Assembly (NCBI RefSeq): GCF_022712295.1
Contig: NZ_JALAGT010000153.1
Span: 1-32,860, forward strand
Source: Galactobacter sp.
Lineage (GTDB): Bacteria > Actinomycetota > Actinomycetes > Actinomycetales > Micrococcaceae
Direction: 5' to 3'
DNA: 32,860 nucleotides
The notes under the pieces were generated by a model that worked only from the letters and a program-made list of their open reading frames with translations, made no database searches and was not told the DNA's origin. Both the position numbers and the translations under genes were made by a program. Shown piece by piece: positions 15,106 to 21,885 of the stretch; the stretch's first letter is position 1; each line of letters begins with the position of its first letter.

Positions 15106-16116
15106 ATGGCCATCCCAGAGAATTTCGACATCGCCCACATCGGCGCCGTCGAACTGTTCACACCCAAGTTCGAAGAATCCCTGCACTTCTTCCGCGACCT
15201 GCTCGCCATGAAGGAGGTGGATCGCATCGGTGACTCCGCCTACCTGCGCTGCTGGGACGAGTACGAGCTCTACACCATCAAGTTGACGGCGTCCCACACC
15301 AACGGCGTGGGTCGCACGCTCTTCCGCACCACCAGCCAGGAGGCGCTTGAGCGTCGCGTCGCGGAGATCGAGGCCACCGGCCTGGGCCACGGCTGGCGCG
15401 ACCCCGAGGTCGGCGTCGGTGCCTCGTACGAGTTCGAGGACCCGGACGGGCACCTGATGGCCATCTACTACGAGACCGAGCGCTACGTGGCACCTCCCGA
15501 GGAGGCATCGGTCTTCAAGAATCAGGCTTCGAAGTTCCCCGGGCGCGGCGTCAACGCCCGCCGCCTTGACCACATCAACTACCTGGCCTCGGACGTCAAC
15601 GCCGCCGGACGCTTCTGGCGCGACACCATGCATTCGCGTGAGTCCGAGCGTGTGAACCTGAACGATGGAGGCTTCGCGGCAGAGTGGTTCCGCTTCATGG
15701 AGAAGTCCTACGACGTGGTCTACTCCGACGACTGGACCGGTGAGCGCGGACGCTTCCACCACCTGGCCTTCGCCCCCGACACCCGGGAGGACATCCTCAA
15801 GGCTGCCGACATCTTCATGGAGAACGGCATCTACATCGAGTACGGGCCGTACAAGCACACCATCAACCAGACATTCTTCCTCTACGTCTGGGAGCCGGGC
15901 GGCAACCGCATCGAGTTCGCCAACGCCGGCGCCCGCCTGATCCTCGATCCGGATTGGCCCACGGTGGAGTGGTCCGAGGCCGAGCGTGCCAAGGGTCAGG
16001 CGTGGGGCATGAAGACCGTGCCGACGTTCCACACCCACGGCACCCCGTACGTGGAGCACCAGGAGGAGATCGACAAGGCAGCCATGGAGGGGCGTAAGTA
16101 CATCCCCGGTGAGTAG
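15106..16116 (+). CDS. Type I (VOC-fold) extradiol ring-cleavage dioxygenase, unknown catecholic acid
   Basis: This 336-residue protein has two VOC modules like catechol 2,3- and homoprotocatechuate 2,3-dioxygenases. The metal ligands are visible: His156 (RLDHINYL), His219 (GRFHHLAF) and Glu270 (NRIEF). His251 and Tyr260 fit the extradiol signature (H-x7-L-Y-x2-E-P-x-G-x3-E), and Asn158 and Trp194 fit second-shell positions. The C-terminal lid (DPDWPTVEW, then QAWG) resembles homoprotocatechuate dioxygenases such as MndD. Two differences stand out in my by-eye comparison. The second-shell acid-base His (His200 in that family) aligns with Tyr206, and the two carboxylate-binding Arg are not kept. 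It sits 60 bases after ligK with AAGGA before ATG, so the expected product is oxalomesaconate or its semialdehyde precursor. Gallate, protocatechuate or 3-O-methylgallate are the candidate substrates. Confidence 0.82.
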   Translation: MAIPENFDIAHIGAVELFTPKFEESLHFFRDLLAMKEVDRIGDSAYLRCWDEYELYTIKLTASHTNGVGRTLFRTTSQEALERRVAEIEATGLGHGWRDPEVGVGASYEFEDPDGHLMAIYYETERYVAPPEEASVFKNQASKFPGRGVNARRLDHINYLASDVNAAGRFWRDTMHSRESERVNLNDGGFAAEWFRFMEKSYDVVYSDDWTGERGRFHHLAFAPDTREDILKAADIFMENGIYIEYGPYKHTINQTFFLYVWEPGGNRIEFANAGARLILDPDWPTVEWSEAERAKGQAWGMKTVPTFHTHGTPYVEHQEEIDKAAMEGRKYIPGE

Positions 16117-16126
16117 CCTTGGGCGT

Positions 16127-17110
16127 ATGTCGGCAACGATGCGCGCAGTCCGCAACACCACTCATGGTGGTCCCCGACTCCTCAAGGTTCAGGATGTCGA
16201 GGTACCGCGGCGTCGCCCGGGCGAGGTGCTGGTGCAGGTCCATGCGGCGGGCGTGTCCTACCCCGACGTGCTTCAGTCCCGCGGCGAATACCAGAATCGG
16301 GTTCCTCTTCCCTTCACGGTGGGCAGCGAATTCTCCGGCGTCATCCTTGAGGCGGATCCCGAGTCTGGCTTCACAGTGGTAGACCGCGTGGTCGGTGTCG
16401 TCAGCGACGGGGCCTTCGCCGACTACGTCGTGGCACCGGCGGACCGCGTCCTCCCGCTGCCGGACAACATCGACTTCACATCTGCCGCTGCCATGCCCAT
16501 CAACGTCCTCAGCGCCGAATTCGCACTGAACGAACGTGGACACGTCCAGGCGGGCGAGACGGTGCTCATCCATGGCGCTGCGGGCGGGCTCGGACTGGCC
16601 CTCACACAGCAGGCCAAGCTCAGAGGCGCCACGGTGATCTCGGTCGTGTCCACGCCAGAAAAGGCCGAACTGGCCGGCCGCATGGGTGCCGACTTCACGA
16701 TCTCGCCCCACGACTTCCTCGACCAGGCCCGACACATCACCGACGGTCGCGGCGTGGACGTGGTGTTGGACCCGGTTGGAGGCGAGCGCTTCACGGATTC
16801 CTTGCGTTCCCTGACCAGGGAGGGGCGGCTTTTGGTCCTGGGATTCACGGGCGGGAGCATCCCCACGGTCCGTGTGAACCGGCTCTTGCTCACCAACACC
16901 ACCATCGTCGGCGTCGCGTGGGAAGGCCTGATGCCCGAATGCGGCGTGTCTCTGCCCGATCAGTGGGAGCGGCTGGCCCCTCATCTGGCCGATGGGGCGC
17001 TTGAGCCCTTGATCAGCGCCGTCCTTCCGCTAGCCGAGGCACCCGAGGCCGTCGCCATGCTGGACGAGCGCCGGGCCAAGGGCAAGCTGGTCCTCACCGT
17101 GCGTTCGTAG
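16127..17110 (+). CDS. Zinc-independent quinone oxidoreductase-like dehydrogenase (MDR family)
   Basis: This is a medium-chain dehydrogenase/reductase of about 327 residues. The N-terminal GroES-like domain (LLKVQDVEVPRRRPGEVLVQVHAAGVSYPDVL) is followed by a Rossmann domain with VLIHGAAGGLGLALTQQAKLRGA, the AAGGLG motif of NADPH-binding quinone reductases. No zinc-ligand Cys pattern is present, and VLDPVGGERF fits the QOR group. GTG 16109, ATG 16127 and ATG 16139 are all possible starts, none with a clear ribosome site. The first overlaps the dioxygenase stop by 8 bases, so coupling is likely. As last gene of the ring-cleavage operon it might reduce a quinone formed from the catechol or act on a ring-cleavage product. 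The role is unknown. Confidence 0.8.
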   Translation: MSATMRAVRNTTHGGPRLLKVQDVEVPRRRPGEVLVQVHAAGVSYPDVLQSRGEYQNRVPLPFTVGSEFSGVILEADPESGFTVVDRVVGVVSDGAFADYVVAPADRVLPLPDNIDFTSAAAMPINVLSAEFALNERGHVQAGETVLIHGAAGGLGLALTQQAKLRGATVISVVSTPEKAELAGRMGADFTISPHDFLDQARHITDGRGVDVVLDPVGGERFTDSLRSLTREGRLLVLGFTGGSIPTVRVNRLLLTNTTIVGVAWEGLMPECGVSLPDQWERLAPHLADGALEPLISAVLPLAEAPEAVAMLDERRAKGKLVLTVRS

Positions 17111-17169
17111 TTCGACGCGCTCCCCCGCGCTGCCGCCAACGTCGGCCGAACTGACGCAGCGTAGGGGAA

Positions 17170-17216
17170 AACTCTGGCGTCGGTAGAACTGGCCAAGTTC
17201 TACCGACGCCAGAGTT
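17170..17216. terminator. 21-bp perfect hairpin terminator between convergent operons
   Basis: Arms 17170-17190 and 17196-17216 are perfectly complementary with a 5-base loop GGCCA. It lies between the convergent quinone oxidoreductase-like gene and FAD monooxygenase and has A-rich and T-containing flanks (AAAACTC / GAGTTCG). It probably works in both directions. Confidence 0.8.
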
Positions 17217-17239
17217 CGTCCCGACAGTGGGTGAGTGGG

Positions 17240-19195
17240 TCAGTGCGTGTCCGCCAGGCTGCGCCGATCAACCATGAACTGCCCGACGACGGCCGCCAGT
17301 TCCGCGGGAGCGTCCAGTGGGAGCACCTGGGCGATGTACTGGTCTGGGCGAACCACCACCACGGCACCTTGGTCCCGGTCGATGCCGCGTAGGTCGTAGA
17401 CGTCCTGGCTCGCCGCGATCCCCGGGATGTTGCCCAGCAGACGGCCATTGGTCGCCTCGGCACTGAACACCTTCTCCAGATCAGGCAGGTTGAAGCGGCC
17501 GTGTTCGGGACGGAAGAAGGACGGGATCGTGGTGGGATCCACGTCGCGGTGGGCGTCCTGCAGAATCAGGCGCACATCGAAGACCGAGTCGCGTTCGGCG
17601 TCGGGTGCGGTGAAGCGGTTGATCGCCGAGGCGGGATCCGCATCCTGGTGAGCAGCCCAGGCTTGCACCGCGCCACCGTCGGCCAGACCATTGCGGTCGG
17701 CGAAGACGTAGACCCGCCAGCGGCCGTCGGCCTCATGAACGTGCCCCAGCTCCACCGGCTTGGCGTCCATGACGCGGATGGCAGGGGCCGAGTGGAAGCG
17801 CTCCCCGATCACGAAGCCTGAGGCCAGGTCCTGGTGCTCACGGGTGCCGACCAGGGGCGTTTCCTTGTAATGCGTCGCGAAGCCCGCCGTGAAGCGCCCA
17901 CCGTCCACGAACTGCGCCTGGACGTCCTCGGCCGAGACCTCGTCGTTACGGGACCCGACCATGGCGGCCCACTTGATGTCGTAGTCGATGAGGGCCTTGG
18001 CGGTGACCCAACGCTCCTGGGAGTAGGTGTCCAACAGCGCCGGATCCGCCTGTCCGCGCAGCACGGCTCCGAGTTTCCAAGCCAGGTTGAAGGCGTCCTG
18101 CATCGACACGTTCATGCCCTGCCCGGCCTTGGCAGAGTGCGTGTGGCAGGCGTCGCCCATGATGAACACGCGGGGCTGCTTCGTTCCACGCTCTGCCTCG
18201 TCCACGTCGTCGAAGCCATCGGCCAGACGCTGGCCAACCTCGTAGACGCTCCACCAGGCGACCTCTCGCACGTCGAGGGTCCACGGGCTGAAGACACGCT
18301 GGGCCGCGGCGATGACGTCCTCCACCTGAGTACGCTCGCGGAAACCCGTGTCCTCTGCGTCCACGGCGCCGAGATCCACGTAGACACGCACCAGGTTCCC
18401 GCCCTCACGCGGGATCAGGATGATGGAGCCGGACTCCGAACGGATCACGGCCTTCTTGCGGATGTCGGGGAAGTTGGTCACGGGGAGGATGTCCAGCACA
18501 CCCCAAGCGTGATTCTGCACATCGCCCTGGAGCTCGCGGCCGATCGCCGCACGCACGGCCGAGCGGGCGCCATCGCAGCCGATCACGTACTTGGCCCGGA
18601 TCTGCCGCGTGGTGGAGGTGGGTCGATTGTCCTCATCGGTGGCGGCCAAGGTGACGGTCAGCGGGTATTCGGCAGTGTCATCCCGGACCACGTCCACGAA
18701 GTGCCAGCCGTAGTCCACTGCGGTTCGGGTGGAGGCTCGTTGCGCCGAGTCGAAGAGCATCTCCTGCATCCGAGCCTGGTTGACGATCACGTGCGGGAAC
18801 TCGCTCATCCCGTCGGCGGTGTCGTTGATGGTCCCGATGCGCTCGATTTCGTCCGTATGCTGCTCATTCGGCGCCCAGAAGGTGGTCTCGTTGACCCAAT
18901 AGGCCTCGTCGAGCAGAGCGGAGGCAAGACCGAATGCCTGGAACATCTCCACCGTGCGGCAGGCGACGCCGTCCGCATGACCCCGCAGCAACGGACCCTG
19001 CCTGCGCTCCACGACGGCCGTGGAGAGGCCCTCGAATCTGGCCAATTGCGCTGCCATGACGGCACCCGCCGGACCGGTGCCCACAATCAGGACGTCCACC
19101 TGTCCGGGAAGTTCACTGTTGGCCGGGCGAGCGTCGGGGCCCGCGTCCTGAACCGTGGGGTCGCCGAACGTGTAGCCATTGATGTGATACTGCAC
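17240..19195 (-). CDS. FAD-dependent aromatic hydroxylase, phenol 2-monooxygenase / 3-hydroxybenzoate 4-monooxygenase (MobA) type
   Basis: This 651-residue single-component hydroxylase has the FAD motif DVLIVGTGPAGAVMAAQLAR near 34-53, the DG motif CDGARSAVR, and the GD motif MGDACHTHSAKAGQGMN that binds FAD ribityl. A C-terminal thioredoxin-like domain (from about 480) marks the phenol hydroxylase/MobA branch. MobA makes protocatechuate from 3-hydroxybenzoate with NADPH and O2; a gallate-forming or phenol activity is also possible. I choose GTG 19195, giving MQYHINGYTFGDP as in relatives, since AGGAG lies nine bases upstream. The ATG at 19204 abuts that ribosome site and could not use it. 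It is divergent from the tandem MarR gene, which probably controls it. It would widen the range of hydroxybenzoates fed to ring cleavage. Confidence 0.85.
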   Translation of the reverse strand: MQYHINGYTFGDPTVQDAGPDARPANSELPGQVDVLIVGTGPAGAVMAAQLARFEGLSTAVVERRQGPLLRGHADGVACRTVEMFQAFGLASALLDEAYWVNETTFWAPNEQHTDEIERIGTINDTADGMSEFPHVIVNQARMQEMLFDSAQRASTRTAVDYGWHFVDVVRDDTAEYPLTVTLAATDEDNRPTSTTRQIRAKYVIGCDGARSAVRAAIGRELQGDVQNHAWGVLDILPVTNFPDIRKKAVIRSESGSIILIPREGGNLVRVYVDLGAVDAEDTGFRERTQVEDVIAAAQRVFSPWTLDVREVAWWSVYEVGQRLADGFDDVDEAERGTKQPRVFIMGDACHTHSAKAGQGMNVSMQDAFNLAWKLGAVLRGQADPALLDTYSQERWVTAKALIDYDIKWAAMVGSRNDEVSAEDVQAQFVDGGRFTAGFATHYKETPLVGTREHQDLASGFVIGERFHSAPAIRVMDAKPVELGHVHEADGRWRVYVFADRNGLADGGAVQAWAAHQDADPASAINRFTAPDAERDSVFDVRLILQDAHRDVDPTTIPSFFRPEHGRFNLPDLEKVFSAEATNGRLLGNIPGIAASQDVYDLRGIDRDQGAVVVVRPDQYIAQVLPLDAPAELAAVVGQFMVDRRSLADTH

Positions 19196-19219
19196 TGTAC
19201 CCATCTCCTGATTCGTCAG

Positions 19220-19258
19220 TATGCTGATGATTATGTGCAGCATAGACCACTTTGTGAA
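19220..19258 (-). promoter_or_regulatory. Promoter and inverted-repeat operator of the FAD monooxygenase
   Basis: On the minus strand, TTCACA (19258-19253) and CATAAT (19235-19230) form a -35/-10 pair with exact 17-base spacing. An inverted repeat TATGCTG (19220-19226) / CAGCATA (19238-19244) flanks the -10 box and the expected start near 19223. A repressor bound there would block initiation; the divergent tandem MarR protein is the natural candidate. Confidence 0.7.
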
Positions 19259-19360
19259 CGGGTTCCAGAGGTAACAGGCCAACCATGCAGAATAATCAGG
19301 ACGCGGAGTGTTCCACGGCGACCGCCGCATCCTGATGAAGACGACGAACAGAGGAGGGAC

Positions 19361-20290
19361 ATGGCAGGGTTCGACATCGACACCATGACCGGACACCAGC
19401 TGCGTCTGGCCCAGCAGCGACACGTCCAACTCTGGACGCAGATCGTTGGCCAGGCCCTGTCCTCCACGCAGTACGTCCTCCTGGAAGCATGCGCCACCCT
19501 GACTTCTCGTGGCTTGGAGCCGGACCAGGTCAGCGCGGGTCGACTTGCCGGGATCGACCGTTCCACCACCACTGAGATGGTGTCCCGCTTGGGCGATCAA
19601 GGGTGGTTGATCTCCGCGAAGTCCAGTACCGACCGCCGCCGTCAGGTTCTGAGCTTGACGCCACCCGCGGCTGCCGCCATCACCTGGTGTTCCCCGCTCG
19701 TGGACCGAGTTCAAGTGGAGCTCATGAGGCCACTCACCGACGCGGAACAGGAGTGGTTGTTGCCACGCTGGTCGCTGCTGGCCGGCCTGAACGCCGGGAC
19801 CGACGTCGACACGGCGGAGGCGGCCGGCGGCGACGATGCAGCGGACGCCGGGCACGCGACGTCGGACACTGGATACTCCGCGCGACGTCCCGGGCACCTG
19901 CTGCGCCGCGCGCAGCAGCGACACCTGCAGTTGTGGACCGAGGAGGTGTCCACACAGTGGACCTCGCAGCAGTTCGCCCTGCTGAACGCGGCGGGCGCAG
20001 CCGGGCCGAACGGCGCCTCCCAGGTGCAGTTGGGGCAGGTGGCCGGCATCGACCGCTCCTCCACCTCACACCTGGTCACCAAACTCGTGAGTCAGTCACT
20101 GCTTGAACGTCGCCCGGACCCGGACGACGCGCGGCGACGCCTGGTGCTCCTCACCGAGTCCGGTCAGGCCACGCACGCCGAGCTCGCGAAGGGTGCCGCG
20201 GCCTTGCAGCAGACGCTGCTGGCCCCGCTGGACCGCGCAGACCGGCAGCGCACGCGGGACCTGCTCCGCCGCATCGCCGAGGGGGCCTAG
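19361..20290 (+). CDS. Single-chain tandem MarR regulator (two MarR domains fused)
   Basis: The 309 residues contain two homologous MarR winged-helix units. Unit 1 (about 11-145) begins GHQLRLAQQRHVQLWTQIV and unit 2 (about 178-309) begins GHLLRRAQQRHLQLWTEEV. The recognition helices are LAGIDRSTTTEMVSRL and VAGIDRSSTSHLVTKL, and the wings carry DRRRQVLSLT and DARRRLVLLT. A polar linker (146-177) with a Gly-Asp-Ala-rich stretch joins them. MarR proteins normally work as dimers of one-domain chains of ~145 residues, so this looks like an in-frame duplication giving a covalent pseudo-dimer. GAGGAGGG precedes the ATG. The gene is divergent from the FAD monooxygenase and probably represses it through the palindrome at 19220-19244. 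Fold is certain; architecture and target are inference. Confidence 0.85.
   Translation: MAGFDIDTMTGHQLRLAQQRHVQLWTQIVGQALSSTQYVLLEACATLTSRGLEPDQVSAGRLAGIDRSTTTEMVSRLGDQGWLISAKSSTDRRRQVLSLTPPAAAAITWCSPLVDRVQVELMRPLTDAEQEWLLPRWSLLAGLNAGTDVDTAEAAGGDDAADAGHATSDTGYSARRPGHLLRRAQQRHLQLWTEEVSTQWTSQQFALLNAAGAAGPNGASQVQLGQVAGIDRSSTSHLVTKLVSQSLLERRPDPDDARRRLVLLTESGQATHAELAKGAAALQQTLLAPLDRADRQRTRDLLRRIAEGA
19848..19868 (-). repeat. Copy 1 of a dispersed ~20-bp GHxSSGT-coding repeat (tandem MarR linker)
   Basis: On the minus strand TGTCCGACGTCGCGTGCCCG resembles the copies at 22546 and 24003 (consensus TGCCCGACGACGYRTGGCC). Here it encodes GHATSDT in the linker between the two MarR units, in the same frame as the other copies. 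Confidence 0.4.
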
Positions 20291-20314
20291 ATGTAGTGAC
20301 CGGGGATAGGAATT

Positions 20315-20333
20315 GACGGCTGGGCAGGCCGTC
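20315..20333. terminator. Short hairpin between tandem marR and WYL regulator
   Basis: GACGGC (20315-20320) and GCCGTC (20328-20333) pair around a 7-base loop in the 49-base gap between two convergent genes. It is a weak candidate with no T-tract. Confidence 0.35.
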
Positions 20334-20339
20334 TGCCAG

Positions 20340-21305
20340 TCATGGGGCAGGGGCCGAGTGTCTTTCGGCGAGATCCCTGGCGAGCTGACGGATGCGTTCG
20401 CGGGCTGTCTTTGGGGTGAGTATCTCGATGTGGTCGCCGAATTGGAGGAGCTGACGCACTGACTCGATGTTGGGGTAGCGGATGACGACCGTGCACCAGC
20501 CGCTTTCCGCTTTGGAGATCTCGTGGATGCGGGTACCGAGGATGCGCCGTGCCAGGTCGAGACGGTTCTCCCGGAGGCGGACTTTCACACTCACGCGACC
20601 TGGCGTTTCGGTGCGTTCTTTCAGGTCATCCCACACGGTGCGGAGGGTCTGATCTGAACGGAGGGCGGCTGGTGCGTCGAGGGTTTCGTAGGCCGAGAGC
20701 CGTTCCAGAGCAAACAGCCGGCCGGCCCCCTGGTCATCGGCGATGAGGTACCAACGGCTCGATTTCGCCACGATGCCATACGGGTCGACCACCAGCGTCG
20801 AGGCCTTCCTCTCGGCGCTGCGCCGGTATTGGATGCGCATCCGGCGTCGGAGTCGCAGCGCCGATGCTAGATCAGCTACGTCCACTTCAGCGTTTGAGTT
20901 GGCAAGCCACGCGTTGCTGTCCACCAGGACCAAGTCTGACAGCCGTGGCAGACCCGGGGACTCGAGGGCTGCGGTCTGGCGGGCGGCGATCTTACGTGCG
21001 GCCGTCTCATGCTCCGCAGACAGCCCCAGACTCTCAAGTTGCGCGCTGTCCAAACCGGCAACCGAGAGGGCCTCCAGCTCTCGAGGCTCCAGATGGGATG
21101 CGTTGAGCCGTACACCGGGGAGCAGGACGATCCCACCGCTCCGGCCCCGTTCGGCATAAACAGGCACCCCCGCTGCCGAGAGCGCCTCGACATCCCGAAG
21201 TACCGTCCGCCGGGACACCTCCAAGCGACCGGCGAGTTCGGTGGTGGTAATGCGCTGACGTGTCTGCACGAGCAACAAGAGGTGCAGCAGTCTCGAAGCC
21301 TTCAT
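20340..21305 (-). CDS. WYL-domain transcription regulator (YafY-like)
   Basis: This 321-residue protein has an N-terminal HTH_11 helix-turn-helix (MKASRLLHLLLLVQTRQRIT, then LAGRLEVSRRTVLRDVEALSAAGVPVYAERGRSGGIVLLPG). A central WYL domain (about 140-230) carries the namesake residues in SSRWYLIADDQG, and a C-terminal WCX-like region ends the protein. WYL domains bind nucleic acid or small effectors. I use ATG 21305; the TTG nine bases upstream is less likely. It is divergent from a small VOC gene, with a GACAG-CTGTC palindrome between them, the usual layout of a regulator that controls its neighbour. It has no evident tie to the aromatic pathway. Confidence 0.87.
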   Translation of the reverse strand: MKASRLLHLLLLVQTRQRITTTELAGRLEVSRRTVLRDVEALSAAGVPVYAERGRSGGIVLLPGVRLNASHLEPRELEALSVAGLDSAQLESLGLSAEHETAARKIAARQTAALESPGLPRLSDLVLVDSNAWLANSNAEVDVADLASALRLRRRMRIQYRRSAERKASTLVVDPYGIVAKSSRWYLIADDQGAGRLFALERLSAYETLDAPAALRSDQTLRTVWDDLKERTETPGRVSVKVRLRENRLDLARRILGTRIHEISKAESGWCTVVIRYPNIESVRQLLQFGDHIEILTPKTARERIRQLARDLAERHSAPAP

Positions 21306-21330
21306 GCCGACCAATCTTCGCAGAAAAGGT

Positions 21331-21343
21331 GACAGGTTCTGTC
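21331..21343. promoter_or_regulatory. GACAG-GTT-CTGTC palindrome between WYL regulator and VOC gene
   Basis: Perfect 5-bp arms with a 3-base centre lie in the 95-base divergent gap, 26 bases from the WYL regulator start and 58 from the VOC start. It is a likely operator for the WYL/HTH_11 protein. This is assigned by position, not by experiment. Confidence 0.6.
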
Positions 21344-21400
21344 GTGATTAGACGGTCAACTGGTGCTGCACCGAGAACCCAACGACCTGAGGAGCGCACT

Positions 21401-21766
21401 ATGCCCGCCCCCAACTTGTTCCTGATCTACGTCCGCGATGCTGAAGACGCCACGGCCTTCTACAGCGACCTGTTCGAGATCGAACCAACCTTCACAAGCC
21501 CCCGCTACGTGGCTTTCGAGGTTGCCCCCGGCGTCCTGTTCGCGCTGTGGACAGGACGCAGCGAGCACGCGGATCCGAGCACCCCTCGCACATGCGAGGT
21601 CGGGCTGATGGTGCCGGGACCGGCGTCCGTAGTTGACGAGACCTTCACGAGTTGGGTTTCCAAGGGAGTCCATGTTGCGGAGGAGCCGCACGACGAGGTC
21701 TTCGGCCGCACGTTCGTGATCACCGACCCCGACGGCAATCTCATCCGGGTCTCCCCGGTGGACTGA
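21401..21766 (+). CDS. Small VOC-superfamily protein (glyoxalase / bleomycin-resistance-like)
   Basis: This is a single VOC domain of 121 residues: NLFLIYVRDAEDATAFYSDLFEI at the start, YVAFEVAPGVLFALWTG near 34, and FVITDPDGNLIRVSPVD at the end. It looks like the drug-binding or phenazine-resistance (EhpR-type) branch rather than a true glyoxalase, because the usual Glu metal ligand after DPDGN is replaced (LIRV). It may bind and sequester an aromatic or toxic compound. The start is ATG 21401 with GGAG at 21391. It is divergent from the WYL regulator that probably controls it. The precise ligand is unknown. Confidence 0.8.
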   Translation: MPAPNLFLIYVRDAEDATAFYSDLFEIEPTFTSPRYVAFEVAPGVLFALWTGRSEHADPSTPRTCEVGLMVPGPASVVDETFTSWVSKGVHVAEEPHDEVFGRTFVITDPDGNLIRVSPVD

Positions 21767-21802
21767 CCTGAACGGACCCCGCCCACTCAGCTCGCCCCCG
21801 AA

Positions 21803-21829
21803 GGGCCGGCCACACACGATGGTCGGCCC
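21803..21829. terminator. Hairpin terminator between VOC gene and scoB
   Basis: GGGCCGGCC (21803-21811) pairs with GGTCGGCCC (21821-21829), with one G-U pair and a 9-base loop, in the gap between convergent genes. GC-rich flanks may lengthen the stem. There is no T-tract. Confidence 0.5.
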
Positions 21830-21885
21830 CCGGGGTCGAGCGTTACGTTGCTGGCGAGCCCGTCCCGATCAGCCGGTACGCACAC

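Noticed and set aside
13114..16161. Open frame of 1015 codons on the minus strand across ligJ, ligK and the dioxygenase
   Set aside because: It is the shadow of three well-supported plus-strand genes in GC-rich DNA. Its translation is Val/Gly/His-rich with no domain.
17834..19360. Plus-strand open frame running through the FAD monooxygenase into the tandem MarR gene
   Set aside because: The first 500 codons are antisense to a clear flavoprotein. A good ribosome site and homology start only at 19361.
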